The notes beneath the pieces were generated by a model. That model was not told the DNA's origin. It saw only the letters and a program-made list of their open reading frames with translations, and did not search any database. From Ipomoea triloba (Eukaryota > Streptophyta > Magnoliopsida > Solanales > Convolvulaceae), in the NCBI RefSeq assembly GCF_003576645.1, contig NC_044919.1:29781069-29845068 (forward strand): a DNA stretch of 64,000 bases, in the 5' to 3' direction. Position 1 is the first letter of the stretch. Every line of letters begins with the position of its first letter. This document shows positions 37,745-49,235 of the stretch, in pieces. The position numbers were made by a program, and so were the translations under genes.

Positions 37745-38769
37745 TGGAGACGTAACTTTGTTTTCATGTAACAAATAATGCGTCAAATCTCCAGTGGCAT
37801 CTTGATTTTAGTGGGTCTCACTGAATCCTCACAAAATTGTGTAATTCCTCTATTGGACTTAGTCAGATTGTCAAAAATCTTTTTGTCAGTCTAATTAATA
37901 TGTTCCGTAGTAGTTATGGAAAAGAACTTGATATAGATGGCAATATGGCAATATGCCCTCAGTTCTGCACCATGATTGGTGATGATGTGAAAGCTAAACA
38001 TCCCTAAACTTTTAGTATACTCTTCATTCCAACTATGTTTGTGCTAATCTTCATGGTTTTTCAGTGACATGATTTGCTGTCATAATGGCTTCTGGCAACA
38101 TGTAAATGTAGGATACATAGGAATTGCCAATGTGGACTTGATGAGGAGAAATGCAAACTACCTTATTCTTTGGCGCAAAGGGGAAAATCCCTCCCCAGGG
38201 ACCCACATCCTAGTCCGAAAGGATTGTAGGGATAAATTATGGTGATTCAGTGACCCTTTAGGTGGGAAGAAGTGTCTGATGTCCACAAGGAACCACTCAT
38301 AGTGAAGAGTGAATTTTCACACTGCAATTACAAGATTTGATTTTACATCTTTGGCGTGTCACCTGAGAGCCAACTGATCTATTCGTGCGGGCCAAACTAT
38401 TATACTTATTTTGGATTCCAGTATGGTTCCAGCCTTGCATGGATTAAGTAATCAGGCATGATCAAATCATAGTTGTGTAGTTAATGCTAATATTGGCAAC
38501 CAATAGATTTGCTTCTCCCAGGAGTCAAGGGTCTTCATCAGTTTGTTAGTATATGCTTGTCCCACTCTGGGTTGTCAGCTAATGGATTGTGTCTTAACAG
38601 TCTTTTTTGTGCATTCCAGCTTCTGCTTTTGTTTCCAAACAAAACAACCAAACGATTTAAAACGCGTGCTATAGTTATTACTTCGTATATCTTATTGGGA
38701 CTGACTCTAAGTCGAAAGATAATAAATCATTTTGATTCAATTTAATCATTCAAAGTCTATAGACCCCTA

Positions 38770-38907
38770 ATCATTACAGTGCAAATGTCATTTGGTTTAA
38801 GGTAAGTTAAAGATAGCCTTAGTCATCTTGCAAGGTTTAATCATTACAGTGCAAATGTCATTTGGTTTAAGGTAAGTTAAAGATAGCCTTAGTCATCTTG
38901 CAAGGTT
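38770..38907. repeat. 68-bp exact tandem duplication
   Basis: The unit taatcattacagtgcaaatg...catcttgcaaggtt occurs twice back to back (starting near 38769 and 38837). Copies appear identical, so it is young. Confidence 0.92.
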
Positions 38908-39759
38908 AAAGTCATTTGGATCGAATCACCTAACCGAATACATTAGAAGACAAAGCAAAGCTACTACCACTCACTCTAAGGTAATATGTTACAACTTTTC
39001 ATGGGTTTTACACCAAGGTTATAACCATCCAATAGCTAGCATATCCTATGTGTTTAAACAACATTGGTTTGCTCATAACCACTAGATTTTTTCCGTATGT
39101 ATAAATACTTGCTCTTTGTACTAAAAGATGGTTATGAATTCATGATTTCAAATAAATATAACTCCCATAACCCTTATAATCTTCATCCTAATATTAAAAT
39201 TTCCTTATAAATACTTATTCTTTAATTTGCTCATATCTAGTCCCGAAAAATATACTTAAGTGGGTGTATTATGATTCATGATTCTCGTACCAGAAAGTCA
39301 CATGTTTGATTTTTACAAAGATCTTCTTTGCCAAGTCGATTTGACATAATTTTTCAAATGCATTTTATTATTGTGTGTATGAACTCGATTATTTTCCCCA
39401 TAATCGTACCTTTATAATTTTTGGTAAATCTTGGAATCAATTGCTTCTGGACTTTAGTTGCGAGGGCTTATGTCCCATGAATTGACTTTTTGCCCCATGA
39501 GAGCGACTTTTGTTGAATTATGTGACCCTTCATACATTTGAGTCCACGCTAATGGTCACACAACTTGAACAACAAATTCTACAAATAATCATTACTATTT
39601 GATATTGTTTATAATACTTTCTATGACTTATACGCATATCGGTTCTACATAAGTATAAATTTCAACAAAAAATATAATTATGATTATTCTAGTTTGATTC
39701 GTTAATAATGAAAAAAATTTATAATGCAACTTGTACGGAGTATAAATTATAAAATTTTG

Positions 39760-40100
39760 GAAAAAGTGTCAAATAAACCACTGAACTTATCATTTTTGTG
39801 CAATTGGGTCATTGAACTTACAAAATGTACAATTAAACTATCAAACAAGTAAAATATGTGAAATTAGAACATTTTTCTAATTTTGTTAAATTCAATTTGA
39901 GTTAAAAATATTTCAATATTGACTCCCAAGTCCCAACTAGTATAGTAGAGGAAAATACCACTCTTAATACATACACTTTAGTAATATAATCGGATTTTAC
40001 CGGAAATTTTTTGTAAAAATGTTTCAATTGCACAAATTTTGCTTGCTTGATGGCTCAATTACACACTTTTTAAGTTCAGTGGCCTATTTAACACTTTTTC
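39760..40100. mobile_element. MULE-type MITE, 341 bp
   Basis: Inverted ends gaaaaagtgtcaaataaacc...actgaactta and its complement taagttcagtggcctattta acactttttc, with internal repeats (caattgggtcattgaact, gatggctcaattaca). No coding capacity. Flanks aaaattttg and ttaaatttt may be a degraded 9-bp duplication. Confidence 0.75.
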
Positions 40101-40210
40101 TTAAATTTTTTTTTTAATGAAATTTATACTTGTACCAGGGATTGTCCCTACAATACTAGCACAAATCCATAACCTTTCTGATAATGTTAATTATCATTTA
40201 ATGAAATGCT

Positions 40211-40352
40211 GAATATTTTTTTTTTTGAGTACTATTGACTCTGTTACAATGTAGTATATGTTCATAGCTACTTTCTCAATCAAATGAGGCTCGAGCCCAC
40301 CCCTTCCCATGTGGAGGTGCAATCGGGTGACACTAGACCACAAGGTCTTTAC
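40211..40352 (-). mobile_element. SINE copy (family 1), minus strand, with 11-bp target duplication
   Basis: Reverse complement of the family-1 SINE: poly(T) at 40216-40226, agtactattgactctgttac, box B as aggctcgagcccac, box A as gtgacactagaccacaaggt. Target duplications aatgaaatgct at 40200-40210 and 40353-40363. Confidence 0.88.
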
Positions 40353-41596
40353 AATGAAATGCTAAGTATAGTTTAAATAAAATTGAAATTCAAATTAAAT
40401 ATCTTAAAAGCAAATTATAAGATGATGTTATTAATGCATGAGGTTCTAGTGTACAATGATCTATCACTGTATTTTGGTATGACAACTCTCAACATGTCGA
40501 CTAGTCACCAAGAAGATCTTTTTTCTTTAAGGAGTTATTCAACTTTTATAGTAATAAGCAAGGGACACATGCCAAGACTCCCGCTAAGCAAGGATGCGTA
40601 GCGCTTGTCCATAAGTCAATATGGTTAGTCATGTCACATGTTCTTATTGAGTCGATTAAAACTGATGGGACAGTCAAAGTGATGTTTCATCGGTCGCTAG
40701 TCCCTCAAGTAGGGTTAGGTCCTAGATTGGAAAATATATTGTTGGAGTTGGATATGATTGAGAATCCCTTGGTACACACTGTATATTATCATCACTTTTA
40801 TTTTATTTTGAAATTATATCGAATGCAAGATACATTGGCGGTGATTATTGTGTTAGAAATTTTTTGTTAATAACTAATAAAAAATGCTAAAGTAATTATT
40901 TGGTGATATTGTGCAATAAATAAAAGTTTGATGCAAAAATATTTGTAATATGAAAATAAAGTTTAACTGAAAAGTCATGGTAAAAAAAAAAGGCAAGAAA
41001 AAAATTGGTAACATGATGTAAGAATGGGACGTGGAATGATCTCATCAAGCTTTTGCCTTTCATAACAAAAAGATTTTTTTTGAAAGCAAATAACAAAAAT
41101 ATTTTGAAACAGAATAAATACTTTTATGCGATATTTATTATTTAAGAAATGAAATAATTTTATTAAAATTTTAAATATAATTTCATGTTTAATATAATTA
41201 TTAAATTAAATTAACATGAAAATAAATAAATGAATACAATTTTATTAATTGAATTGGGCACAATAGAAAATAAGTCCGGGGAGAAAACAGTAAAATCACA
41301 AACTTTTTAGCTGAAAGTGGAAAAAGTCGTTTTTAAGGGAGAGAAAGGAGCCATCAAGCTTTTGGCGACACCATTTGCACTCCTTTCTTCCCTGCTCTCA
41401 CTGCTCTGTGGAAACTGAAAAACCAAGACCTTCATATCTCTCTCTTTCTCTCTCTATATATGTATATATAGAGCGCGCGCATATATACATATATACATAG
41501 ACTGTGCGGTTAAACTTCATCGGTCGATGCTTTTGGGGGCACACGTCGCGTTGAACTCGTCGATCCAGGAGACATTTGCACGTTCGAGTCACCGGA

Positions 41597-44351
41597 ATGT
41601 CTAACAATCCTACGGACGGATCTTCCGAGGACTTCTTCGACCAAATCCTAGGGTTTCCGGCATATGCCGCGGCCGATGCCAATTTGGCGGGAACGGCTTC
41701 CGCGGCTCCGATGATGCTCCAGCTCAGCTCCGGAGACGGCTCGGCTCACCTCGGCGGTGTTAGAATCGGCATGGGGCTGGGCGGGCTCGGGGGACCTTTT
41801 CACGGAACTGGAGCTGCGCCGTTTCCGCTGGGGCTGAGTTTGGAGCAGGGGAGAGGAGAGTTTATGAAGATGGACGAGTCCTCAGCGAGCATGAAGATGG
41901 ATATCAGAGCTTCTTCTTCTATGAAACCTGTAAGTAATAAGTATCCGTCTTGTTTCATGCTTCTTACCTCAGCTTGATTGCCGTGAGAATTGGACAAAAC
42001 TGAATTTCCTTTTGTTGATTGTTCTGTGGTGGAGTTTTCAGTTTTGGCTCATAAAGAAAACAGAGTTAAAATTGAACTTATTTCATCTTTCATGGTTACC
42101 GATAGGAATTCGACTTTTACTAAAATTTCACCTATTCTGCCGCCAGTGTAACTACTCAAATCGGTATTTATTTATTAAAACAAAGATCATAATATGCTGA
42201 ATTATAAATAGGATTTTCTGTCTTAATAAGTAATTAGAATTAGAAAGAAAATAGGTGGAACTTTGCTATATATTTCTTTCTTAATTCAACTGTTAAAAGT
42301 TGTGTGACCGCTCTGAGACCTGCATCAGGAAAGACGCAAGGTTTTAGGGAAAAAGGGGGTTTGTTTCAATAATAATGTGTCTAACTGGTGATAATACTAA
42401 CAGTTTCCAAGGAATTGTCCAAATTATCATGGTTTTCTATAACTTGTACAGGGTTTCCATGGCCAACTGATGCCAAGCTCGGTTCCTGCTATGCCTCATC
42501 CACCTGCAATTCGACCAAGAGTGCGGGCAAGAAGAGGACAGGCAACTGATCCACATAGTATTGCTGAGAGGGTATGCCTCCTAGAAAGACAACTTGTGTA
42601 TTTCATGTATATTTATGACTTGTGTATTTATTCTTTTTCCACAGTTACGCAGGGAAAGAATAGCAGAAAGAATTAGAGCGTTGCAAGATTTGGTTCCCAG
42701 TGTTAATAAGGTCAGCTTTTCTCTTTCTTTTGATAACTTCAATCAAGCTCAACTGTGTTAAAGTCTTGTTATGAAAGGAGAGGTTAGAAGATGGGAACTT
42801 CTAACTTCAAAACCCTATATTCCTAAACTCAATCATTGGAGATGTCAACTTTTAAATATTACTCCGTACCTTAGTTTTATAGATTTACACATTAGGGTTG
42901 GTTCCTTCCAGATTTCAAGTATGTTTCCAGGTGGTTGATATCATTTCTGAGGCAACAAGATGCAGGATCAAACTGTATTTTTATCTGTTCCTCCTTCACA
43001 TTTTGATATGGATAGAGCCTTATTTGAGATTACTGTTCCAGTCTTCTAGTTTCATACCATCACATTAGAGAGTAACTTTTTATCAAGTTTTTTGCTTGGG
43101 CATTAATTTAATACATACGTTGACCTGCCTACTCTTACTCATATGCACACAAGGGCACCTGCATCTTCTGGAAACGTGTGCAATGGCCATTGTATTTTGT
43201 CTAACGGAAAACACCATAATCCTGCCTTATTTTCTGTTTAGTATTAGTTTGAATATATTTATATATTCATAGATTTATTCATTTTTCCATGTGCAGACTG
43301 ATAGAGCAGTCATGCTTGATGAAATCGTGGATTATGTGAAGTTCCTTAGACTTCAAGTCAAGGTAAACCAACCCACTTGCCTCTCCCCAAGATCTTTTCA
43401 TGTGACTTATTTATAGTTAATGAGAAGTTATTTAGTTCTTTTTTGGTGCTCCCCTCTCTCTCTCTCGTCTATAATGGAAGAATATGCTCTTTGCTTTGAT
43501 CTAATGATATTTCATTTGTTGGGTCTGCCTTATTCTTTTCCTACTTGGTCCAAACTTGCTGGTTCTGCGCTAGATTCCTTTTGTAATTGAGCACTGGATT
43601 TCCATTGTTTTAAGTTTGTACCTCTAGTTTAATATTGATTTTCAAAATCTTGATGGTTTTTGATGGATTGTTAATGTTAATTATGTACTGTCTCGGACAG
43701 TACGGATACATTGTGATTCTTAAAATGGAAAATGGATGGTGTAGATCGGTTGTGACTCTTAAAATGGAAGAGATGGTTATGATTACAATAATATTTTGCT
43801 TTGCTTTGAAGGATCTGCACTCTCTTGAAAAAGGAATGTGCTTTGCATTGTGGAAATATAGTACACCGTACTACTTGTCTTTGTATTAAATCTATCGTAC
43901 AATTACAGGTGTTGAGCATGAGCAGATTGGGGGGAGCTGGTGCCGTTGCACCACTTGTAACTGACATACCAATATCATTGGTTGAGGTAATATTCGCAAG
44001 AGTTTAAAATAAATTTCCACACTTTATATGCTGTATGAATTGAAGAATGAATTCCAGTCTCAATTAAAAATTTGAACTAATAGTATCCACTCTTACCAAC
44101 AACTTATATGTTTGCAGGAAGAGGGGGGCAGTGAAGCAGGAAGGACTCAACCAGCCTGGGAGAAATGGTCAAATGATGGCACAGAACGGCAGGTTGCTAA
44201 ACTGATGGAAGAAAACGTTGGAGCAGCAATGCAATTTCTTCAATCCAAGGCACTGTGCATCATGCCAATCTCTCTTGCGTCAGCAATCTACCATTCTCAG
44301 CCACCCGACACTACACCACTCGTGAAGCCTGAAACAAATCCCCCCTCGTGA
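41597..44351 (+). CDS. UNE12: UNE12-like bHLH transcription factor
   Basis: Nuclear bHLH factor of the UNE12/LRL (LOTUS ROOTHAIRLESS-like) group. UNE12 is linked to fertilisation and later to temperature and salicylic acid control; root-hair regulators are close kin. Exons 41597-41929, 42452-42571, 42645-42710, 43297-43362, 43909-43986 and 44118-44351; 298 residues. N-terminus [14 protein letters not shown] and [10 protein letters not shown] are group motifs. bHLH around residues 130-185: [60 protein letters not shown], with H-E-R contact residues (HSIAERLRRER) for E/G-box binding. The conserved tail is [40 protein letters not shown] and [16 protein letters not shown]. Every intron falls between codons. 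Start chosen at [14 protein letters not shown], which matches the family. CT/TA microsatellites sit upstream in the probable 5' UTR. Intact. Confidence 0.95.
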
Positions 44352-46148
44352 ATCCTTACAAACAAAAGATGCCCAGGATGTCCTATCACAAATTGCTCCA
44401 ACCCAACAGGTCTGCTACCCTGTGCCCTTATTGAGCGTTTCAAAATGGAAATCAAAGTCAGATATGCCAGGGCCCCAACCTTTGCCTTTATCTTTCACCT
44501 TTATTCAAGACATGGTTCGATGTCGTATTTTAAAAATAACAAAATATGTTGCTTGCTATAGATTTAAGTGGAGGAAATATTGTCAAAAGTACTCTTGATA
44601 TGCTGCACGATTTTTTTAAAAAATTTTATAGTCCGTGGTGGGACTGGGGCTGTAGTGGTGGATGATAGAAAGCGCTTTTGTAGTGGGGACTCTGGTTCTG
44701 TTAGTGGATGTTGGGGCCCGATAAAAGGGATGGATGCCTACATACATATATTTTGCAAAAGTTGTAATGTATTTCATAGTGTAAGAACGAATAGATAATG
44801 TGTTTAGTCCCAAAAAGTTGGATTTTTTAGTCCAACAGGCACCAACTATCCTCTGTTTTCTTCAAGCGTGCGTGGTTGGCTTATGAGTGGGTTTTATTAT
44901 TGAAATCGAATCATTGGGGAGAGGATGAAGAAAGCCATATTATTAGTAAGGATCTGCGTCACGTCATCCCCCTAATAATGTAGTATTCCCACCTCCAGCT
45001 TCAGAATTCATACGTTGCGGGTTTTGTGTGCCCTGCTGGAACATAGATAAGCATAGCATCTCAATTAGTAATGTGATAATACCATTATGAACAGAGTCTC
45101 TAATCTTCTGAATAATCCAATTCAGTTCACAATCCTAACCTCTGGCTTTTCACCAATCACCAATTTGTGTATAGCACGTTTTGGATGTTCTGGAGAAGTT
45201 GAAAAATATAAATAAGGGAAAAGACAGATTTAATTTTTGGACAAGATCATTGTAATAAAAATAATGTAATAAAGATATTCCATAAGGGAGAAAACTATGC
45301 TAGGTGTAATAAGATAATGAATGAATTGATGATTAAATGTAATAATCAGACAAGGTATTTATGCCATTGTTTGGAGATGAGGGAAATTCGGTCCTCCATA
45401 AGGATATGAAATCTGCATGCAGTACGTGGCAATTGGAATATCAACATGGATTAATATTTATGAGCCACATAATTATGACTTTACAAGAACAAGCTCCAAA
45501 AATGCAGCTAAGCAACTTCAAATTAGAACTATTATGTAATAGCACAGCATAATATTTACTTACATAATTGTTCAAGTTATATTCTTCAGATCCGAGTAGT
45601 CAGCAACCATTATGGCATATATCATTGGAGCATTTTTAAAGCACCCCCCTACAAAATAAATAAATAAAAATTAAAAATCAAGAACTTAGATCCAAATCCT
45701 CAAATGCTAGATAGCAACCAGCTCTCTCAAGATAATGAATCAATATGTTATTCAAATACTGGGAAAAAACTAGTGCATTCTTGTTAACAAGCCATAAGTC
45801 CAGAATATATGAGAAATGAATATATGGATCCGGCACTTTTGTAATAAATGGCAAAAATAAAAATAAAACATAAAAAGGATGATCCTGTATTCAGGCCAAC
45901 AATATACTGGCGATAAGTAAACAGAATACAATATAGGCTCATAGCAGAGGTGAAGAAGGGGACCCCAGACTAATTCTGTGTTTGGGTGAGTAGAAAATTA
46001 GGGGAAAGCAAATGAGAGAGCAAAAATTGGATAATAAAGGAATAGAGTGAGTTCAAGTAGCAAAAAGGAAACTAGCTTTCTTAACCAGCAACAAGTTAAT
46101 TAGTGTAATCACCTTTGATCTGTAGAAAATGGAATAGAAGGGTGCAGC
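44352..46148. other. Intergenic, no gene seen
   Basis: Includes the bHLH 3' UTR at its left side. AT-rich elsewhere. The right part near 46000-46148 may be 3' UTR of the small minus-strand gene. Short frames at 44568-44813 and 45361-45552 have no family features. Confidence 0.4.
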
Positions 46149-47320
46149 CTAATATACACCAATAGGAGTAACTTCAATGACCTTAGCCACCTAAAACATT
46201 CCAAGGAATAAATAAATAAAAGAAGAAATGTTTATATTTTCATGTAAATATAATCAGCTTCATTAATCTCTTAAAATTGAGGCAATAGAAACAATCCATT
46301 TAACATGAACAATAAAGCAAAATGCTTCTAATGAACAAATATTCGTTAAATATCAGTCTTAGTCAAGCATACGCTACATATTTCCGGTTGGCACAGGTGC
46401 ACAGCAGCACTGATTCCATTTAAATGCAAACGTAACTATAGACAAATTACGAAGTAGCATTTAAAATAAGAATGCATGATACTAAACATTGATTACAATA
46501 TAAAACATACCAACATACTGCATTCATTGCAGAGGAAGCCATCCCCATTGTTGCTGATGTGCAGGATCCAGCAAACAAATCACTGCAGATCACTTGTAAT
46601 TGGATGTATAGCAAGGTAATATCACCTTCACCTGACTAAAAAAATAACATCAAGGTTCGACAATGTGCTGATAAAATGTTAACATAGAGAGTATCATTAC
46701 ATTCAACAGGGTTCTAAGAAGGTTAACATTCTAGTGTTTGCCCCTGAAGACTCCCAAGACGCATCGAGGTAGTTATCTGGAGCATCTAGATGCTACTAGC
46801 CAAAAACAAAAACAAAATGCAATTTCGAATTCAATTATTCATATCGAGAAAAAAAAAAAAAAAAAAAACTAAACACAGATGCTGATTTAAGATCACATAG
46901 TTAACTAAAGCAGAAAATGATCGCCAAGCCTTAACAGAAATCGAAGGAGCATCCAGGTGCAAGGATGCAAAAACAAAACAAAAACAAAAATGCAATTACG
47001 GATTCAATTATTCATATCGACAAAACAAAACACTAAACAAATCAGATTTAAACTCACATAATTAACTGCAGCAGTGAACGATCGCGAAGCCTTACAAGAA
47101 ATCAAAGGAACACTACGGATTTTATGAAAGAACTAGACACGTACCGACAAATAGAAGAAAATGTGAGAGAAGATACCCGATATATATGGCGGAAAGTTTG
47201 GCGTACATCTGCCGGCGTCGGACGGCTAGACGAGCTAGCATTTTCCTTCTCCGGCAACGGAGCGAGCTTATTCGACAGTAACAATTGGAGAGTTTGGAGC
47301 TGAGAGAAGGAATTGGACAT
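46149..47320 (-). CDS. Unrecognised small protein, three exons (100 residues)
   Basis: Predicted from splice signals, not from a known family. Exon 1 47177-47320 starts MSNSFSQLQTLQLLLSNKLA and includes PLPEKENASSSSRPTPADVR. Exon 2 46519-46635 gives SGEGDITLLYIQLQVICSDL and FAGSCTSATMGMASSAMNA. Exon 3 46149-46190 gives VAKVIEVTPIGVY and TAG. All three junctions are phase 0 with GT/AG borders and T-rich acceptors (ttattttttTAG, aatgttttAG), and no stop interrupts the joined frame. That agreement is unlikely by chance. The middle part (LLYIQLQVICSDLFAGSCTS) is hydrophobic and could be a membrane segment. The frame is open upstream to an ATG at 47395 (MGFIIVEECIVEELDK), an alternative start. A non-coding RNA remains possible. 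Confidence 0.5.
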
Positions 47321-48345
47321 GATCTTCACGACTTCACTCTCTTGAGTCTTGTCTAATTCTTCAACAATGCATTCTTCCACAATAATAAAGCCCATTGGGC
47401 CACAAAACTATTCCCCCAAGCTTAATATGGGCTTTAGCCTACTCCCTTTCCCCTTGCTTGTAGCCATAAGCCCATAAACACCATTTTTTCTCTGGCCCAT
47501 TATACATATTATGGACTTCACTTGTTTTCCGTTATTTTTTATTTCTAATTTTTTTTATACTTAATAAACTTTTTGATATAGCGTTTTGACTGACAACAAA
47601 AATTAGCTGTCCCTATTTAAAAGTGTGTATTTGAGTAAATCTTATCTTGTGATCCTAACCCAATAAAGAATCAAGAGGCAAATCACCTCCCACCAGAATT
47701 TGAACTGAAACATTGTAGTTACAAAGTTAACAATTCGACCAATTTGGTTGAGTTTGACCCACTTTTTGATATAGTTACTAAAAATATAAACTTATAGAAA
47801 ATTCTAGGCGTTGGGGGGAGGCCGCGGGTAAAAGCCAAACCTAGCACCTGGTGGTTAGAGGATTGTTAAGTATGGGTAGGTAAAGGGTCAAGTTTAACAC
47901 TTTCAAAAATGTGATGCGGTTTATAAGAAAATAAAATTACTGTAGTTATAACTTTAGGCTACCACTATTCTAGACCGTCTTAGCATTCTGTATATGTAAG
48001 AATTTTTCATAATTTTTGTTGTTAATACTAAATTAATTAGTTTAAAATGAGATGGAGAGATAAGTTCCATGATGATGGACAACAATTGAAGAGAATTGTT
48101 TTTGTTTTTGTTTTTGTTGATATTATGGGTCACAACTCAGATCATCAGTTCAACCCTACAAAGAACGAACTATAATTGAGCTTTGCACTAAATATTGTAA
48201 TATACTATTCTTTTCACTATCTATTTCTCAATATCAATACAGTTTGAACATATGTTTACAAAGAGTCTGCCGAGTTTAAGAACTGAAGAAAATATTTATA
48301 TATATAAAATATATATATGTTGTTTTGTTTTGCCGTCTGATCATC
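47321..48345. other. Intergenic, no gene seen
   Basis: Promoter side of the small gene and 3' side of the Aux/IAA gene on the minus strand. AT-rich; nothing else supported. Confidence 0.4.
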
Positions 48346-49043
48346 TTAAGCCTTTAGCTTCAGATCCTTGAGTTTCATGATTCTGAGGCGTTTGCAGTTG
48401 TTAACGAACATCTCCCACGGCACATCTCCGGCGAGCATCCAGTCGCCGTCCTTGTCTTGGTACGTGGGAGCATAGTCAGATCCGTTATTCATATTGCCTT
48501 CCCTCTCGGAGTAAACGCAGATATTGCTGCTGCATTTAAACATCTTCTCCAACCCCTTCACTAGATCTGGGTAGCTCTTGTATACGTTTAGATCCATCTT
48601 TCTTAGATACGGGGCTCCGTCCATGCTCACTTTCACGTAAATCCCACCGCCCATCTCCGTCGACGTCTCCGGCGACTTGTGTGCCTGGATTACGTTTTTC
48701 CGGTAGGACCTAACCGGTGGCCATCCCACAACTTGTGTCCTGAAAGTTTTGAGTAAAAATGATCTGGTTAGTATATAGATCAGGATCAATATAATAAACG
48801 CGAAAAGTGGTGCGAGGAAATTAAGAATGTTTTGGGAATTTTGATCTGAACTTACTTTGTTGCAGGGGCGGGGTCGTCTTGGGTGTCGCTGGAAGAACAT
48901 CCCATCTCCGATGATGATCTCTTTTTGGTTCTTGAGTTTAGGGATGTTTCTCTCTCTGGTTCATCTGTGCCCGGTAATCCTAACCTTAGCTCGGTGGCTT
49001 TAAGGTTGAGATCGTCGTTGTCGTAGGTTGCCGCCCTCTCCAT
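48346..49043 (-). CDS. Aux/IAA auxin-response repressor
   Basis: Short-lived nuclear repressor that binds ARF factors and is destroyed through TIR1/AFB when auxin is present. Two exons, 48856-49043 and 48346-48739; 193 residues. Domain I (EAR-type) TELRLGLPG at residues 17-25, preceded by DLNLKA. Degron [13 protein letters not shown] at 66-78 with the core GWPPV. PB1 domain (III/IV) from [20 protein letters not shown] to [20 protein letters not shown] and [21 protein letters not shown] at 40-42 may serve nuclear import. It resembles the IAA1-4/AUX22 group (MER...[15 protein letters not shown]). Only one intron is present, just before the degron; most relatives have further introns in the PB1 part, so intron loss is likely. 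All key motifs are intact. Confidence 0.96.
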
Positions 49044-49225
49044 GTTCGATGATGAGATGATAGGAAAGACGTGGATCGGAACTAACTGCTTGAAATTAAC
49101 TTGATGAGTTTTCCGGCGAATCTCCGGTGAGTTGTTGACTGCTCTCTCTCTCGATCGGATGAGGAATACAATACGCAAATTGCAAGTTGTGGTTTGGTGT
49201 GGAAATGGAGGATGACAACGCAAGA

Positions 49226-49235
49226 GTTTTATAGG
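49226..49235 (-). promoter_or_regulatory. TATA box of the Aux/IAA gene
   Basis: On the minus strand CCTATAAAAC, about 185 bases before the ATG, giving a likely start near 49200 and a 5' UTR of about 155 bases with CT-rich sequence, typical of Aux/IAA genes. Confidence 0.6.

Larger units (their letters stand above)
37745..41596. other. Intergenic; tandem duplication, MULE-like MITE, SINE
   Basis: No supported gene. Contents listed separately: 68-bp tandem duplication (about 38770-38907), MULE-type MITE (39760-40100) and SINE (40211-40352). Open frames at 40383-40870 hint at old coding sequence (DGTVKVMFHRSLVPQ) but cannot be assigned. CT and TA tracts at 41430-41505 probably belong to the 5' UTR/promoter of the bHLH gene. 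Confidence 0.45.

Noticed and set aside
40383..40870. Adjacent frames with DGTVKVMF-like stretch, possible copia retrotransposon end
   Set aside because: The resemblance to the RNase H tail is too short, no LADPLTK-type motif follows and no LTR is near.
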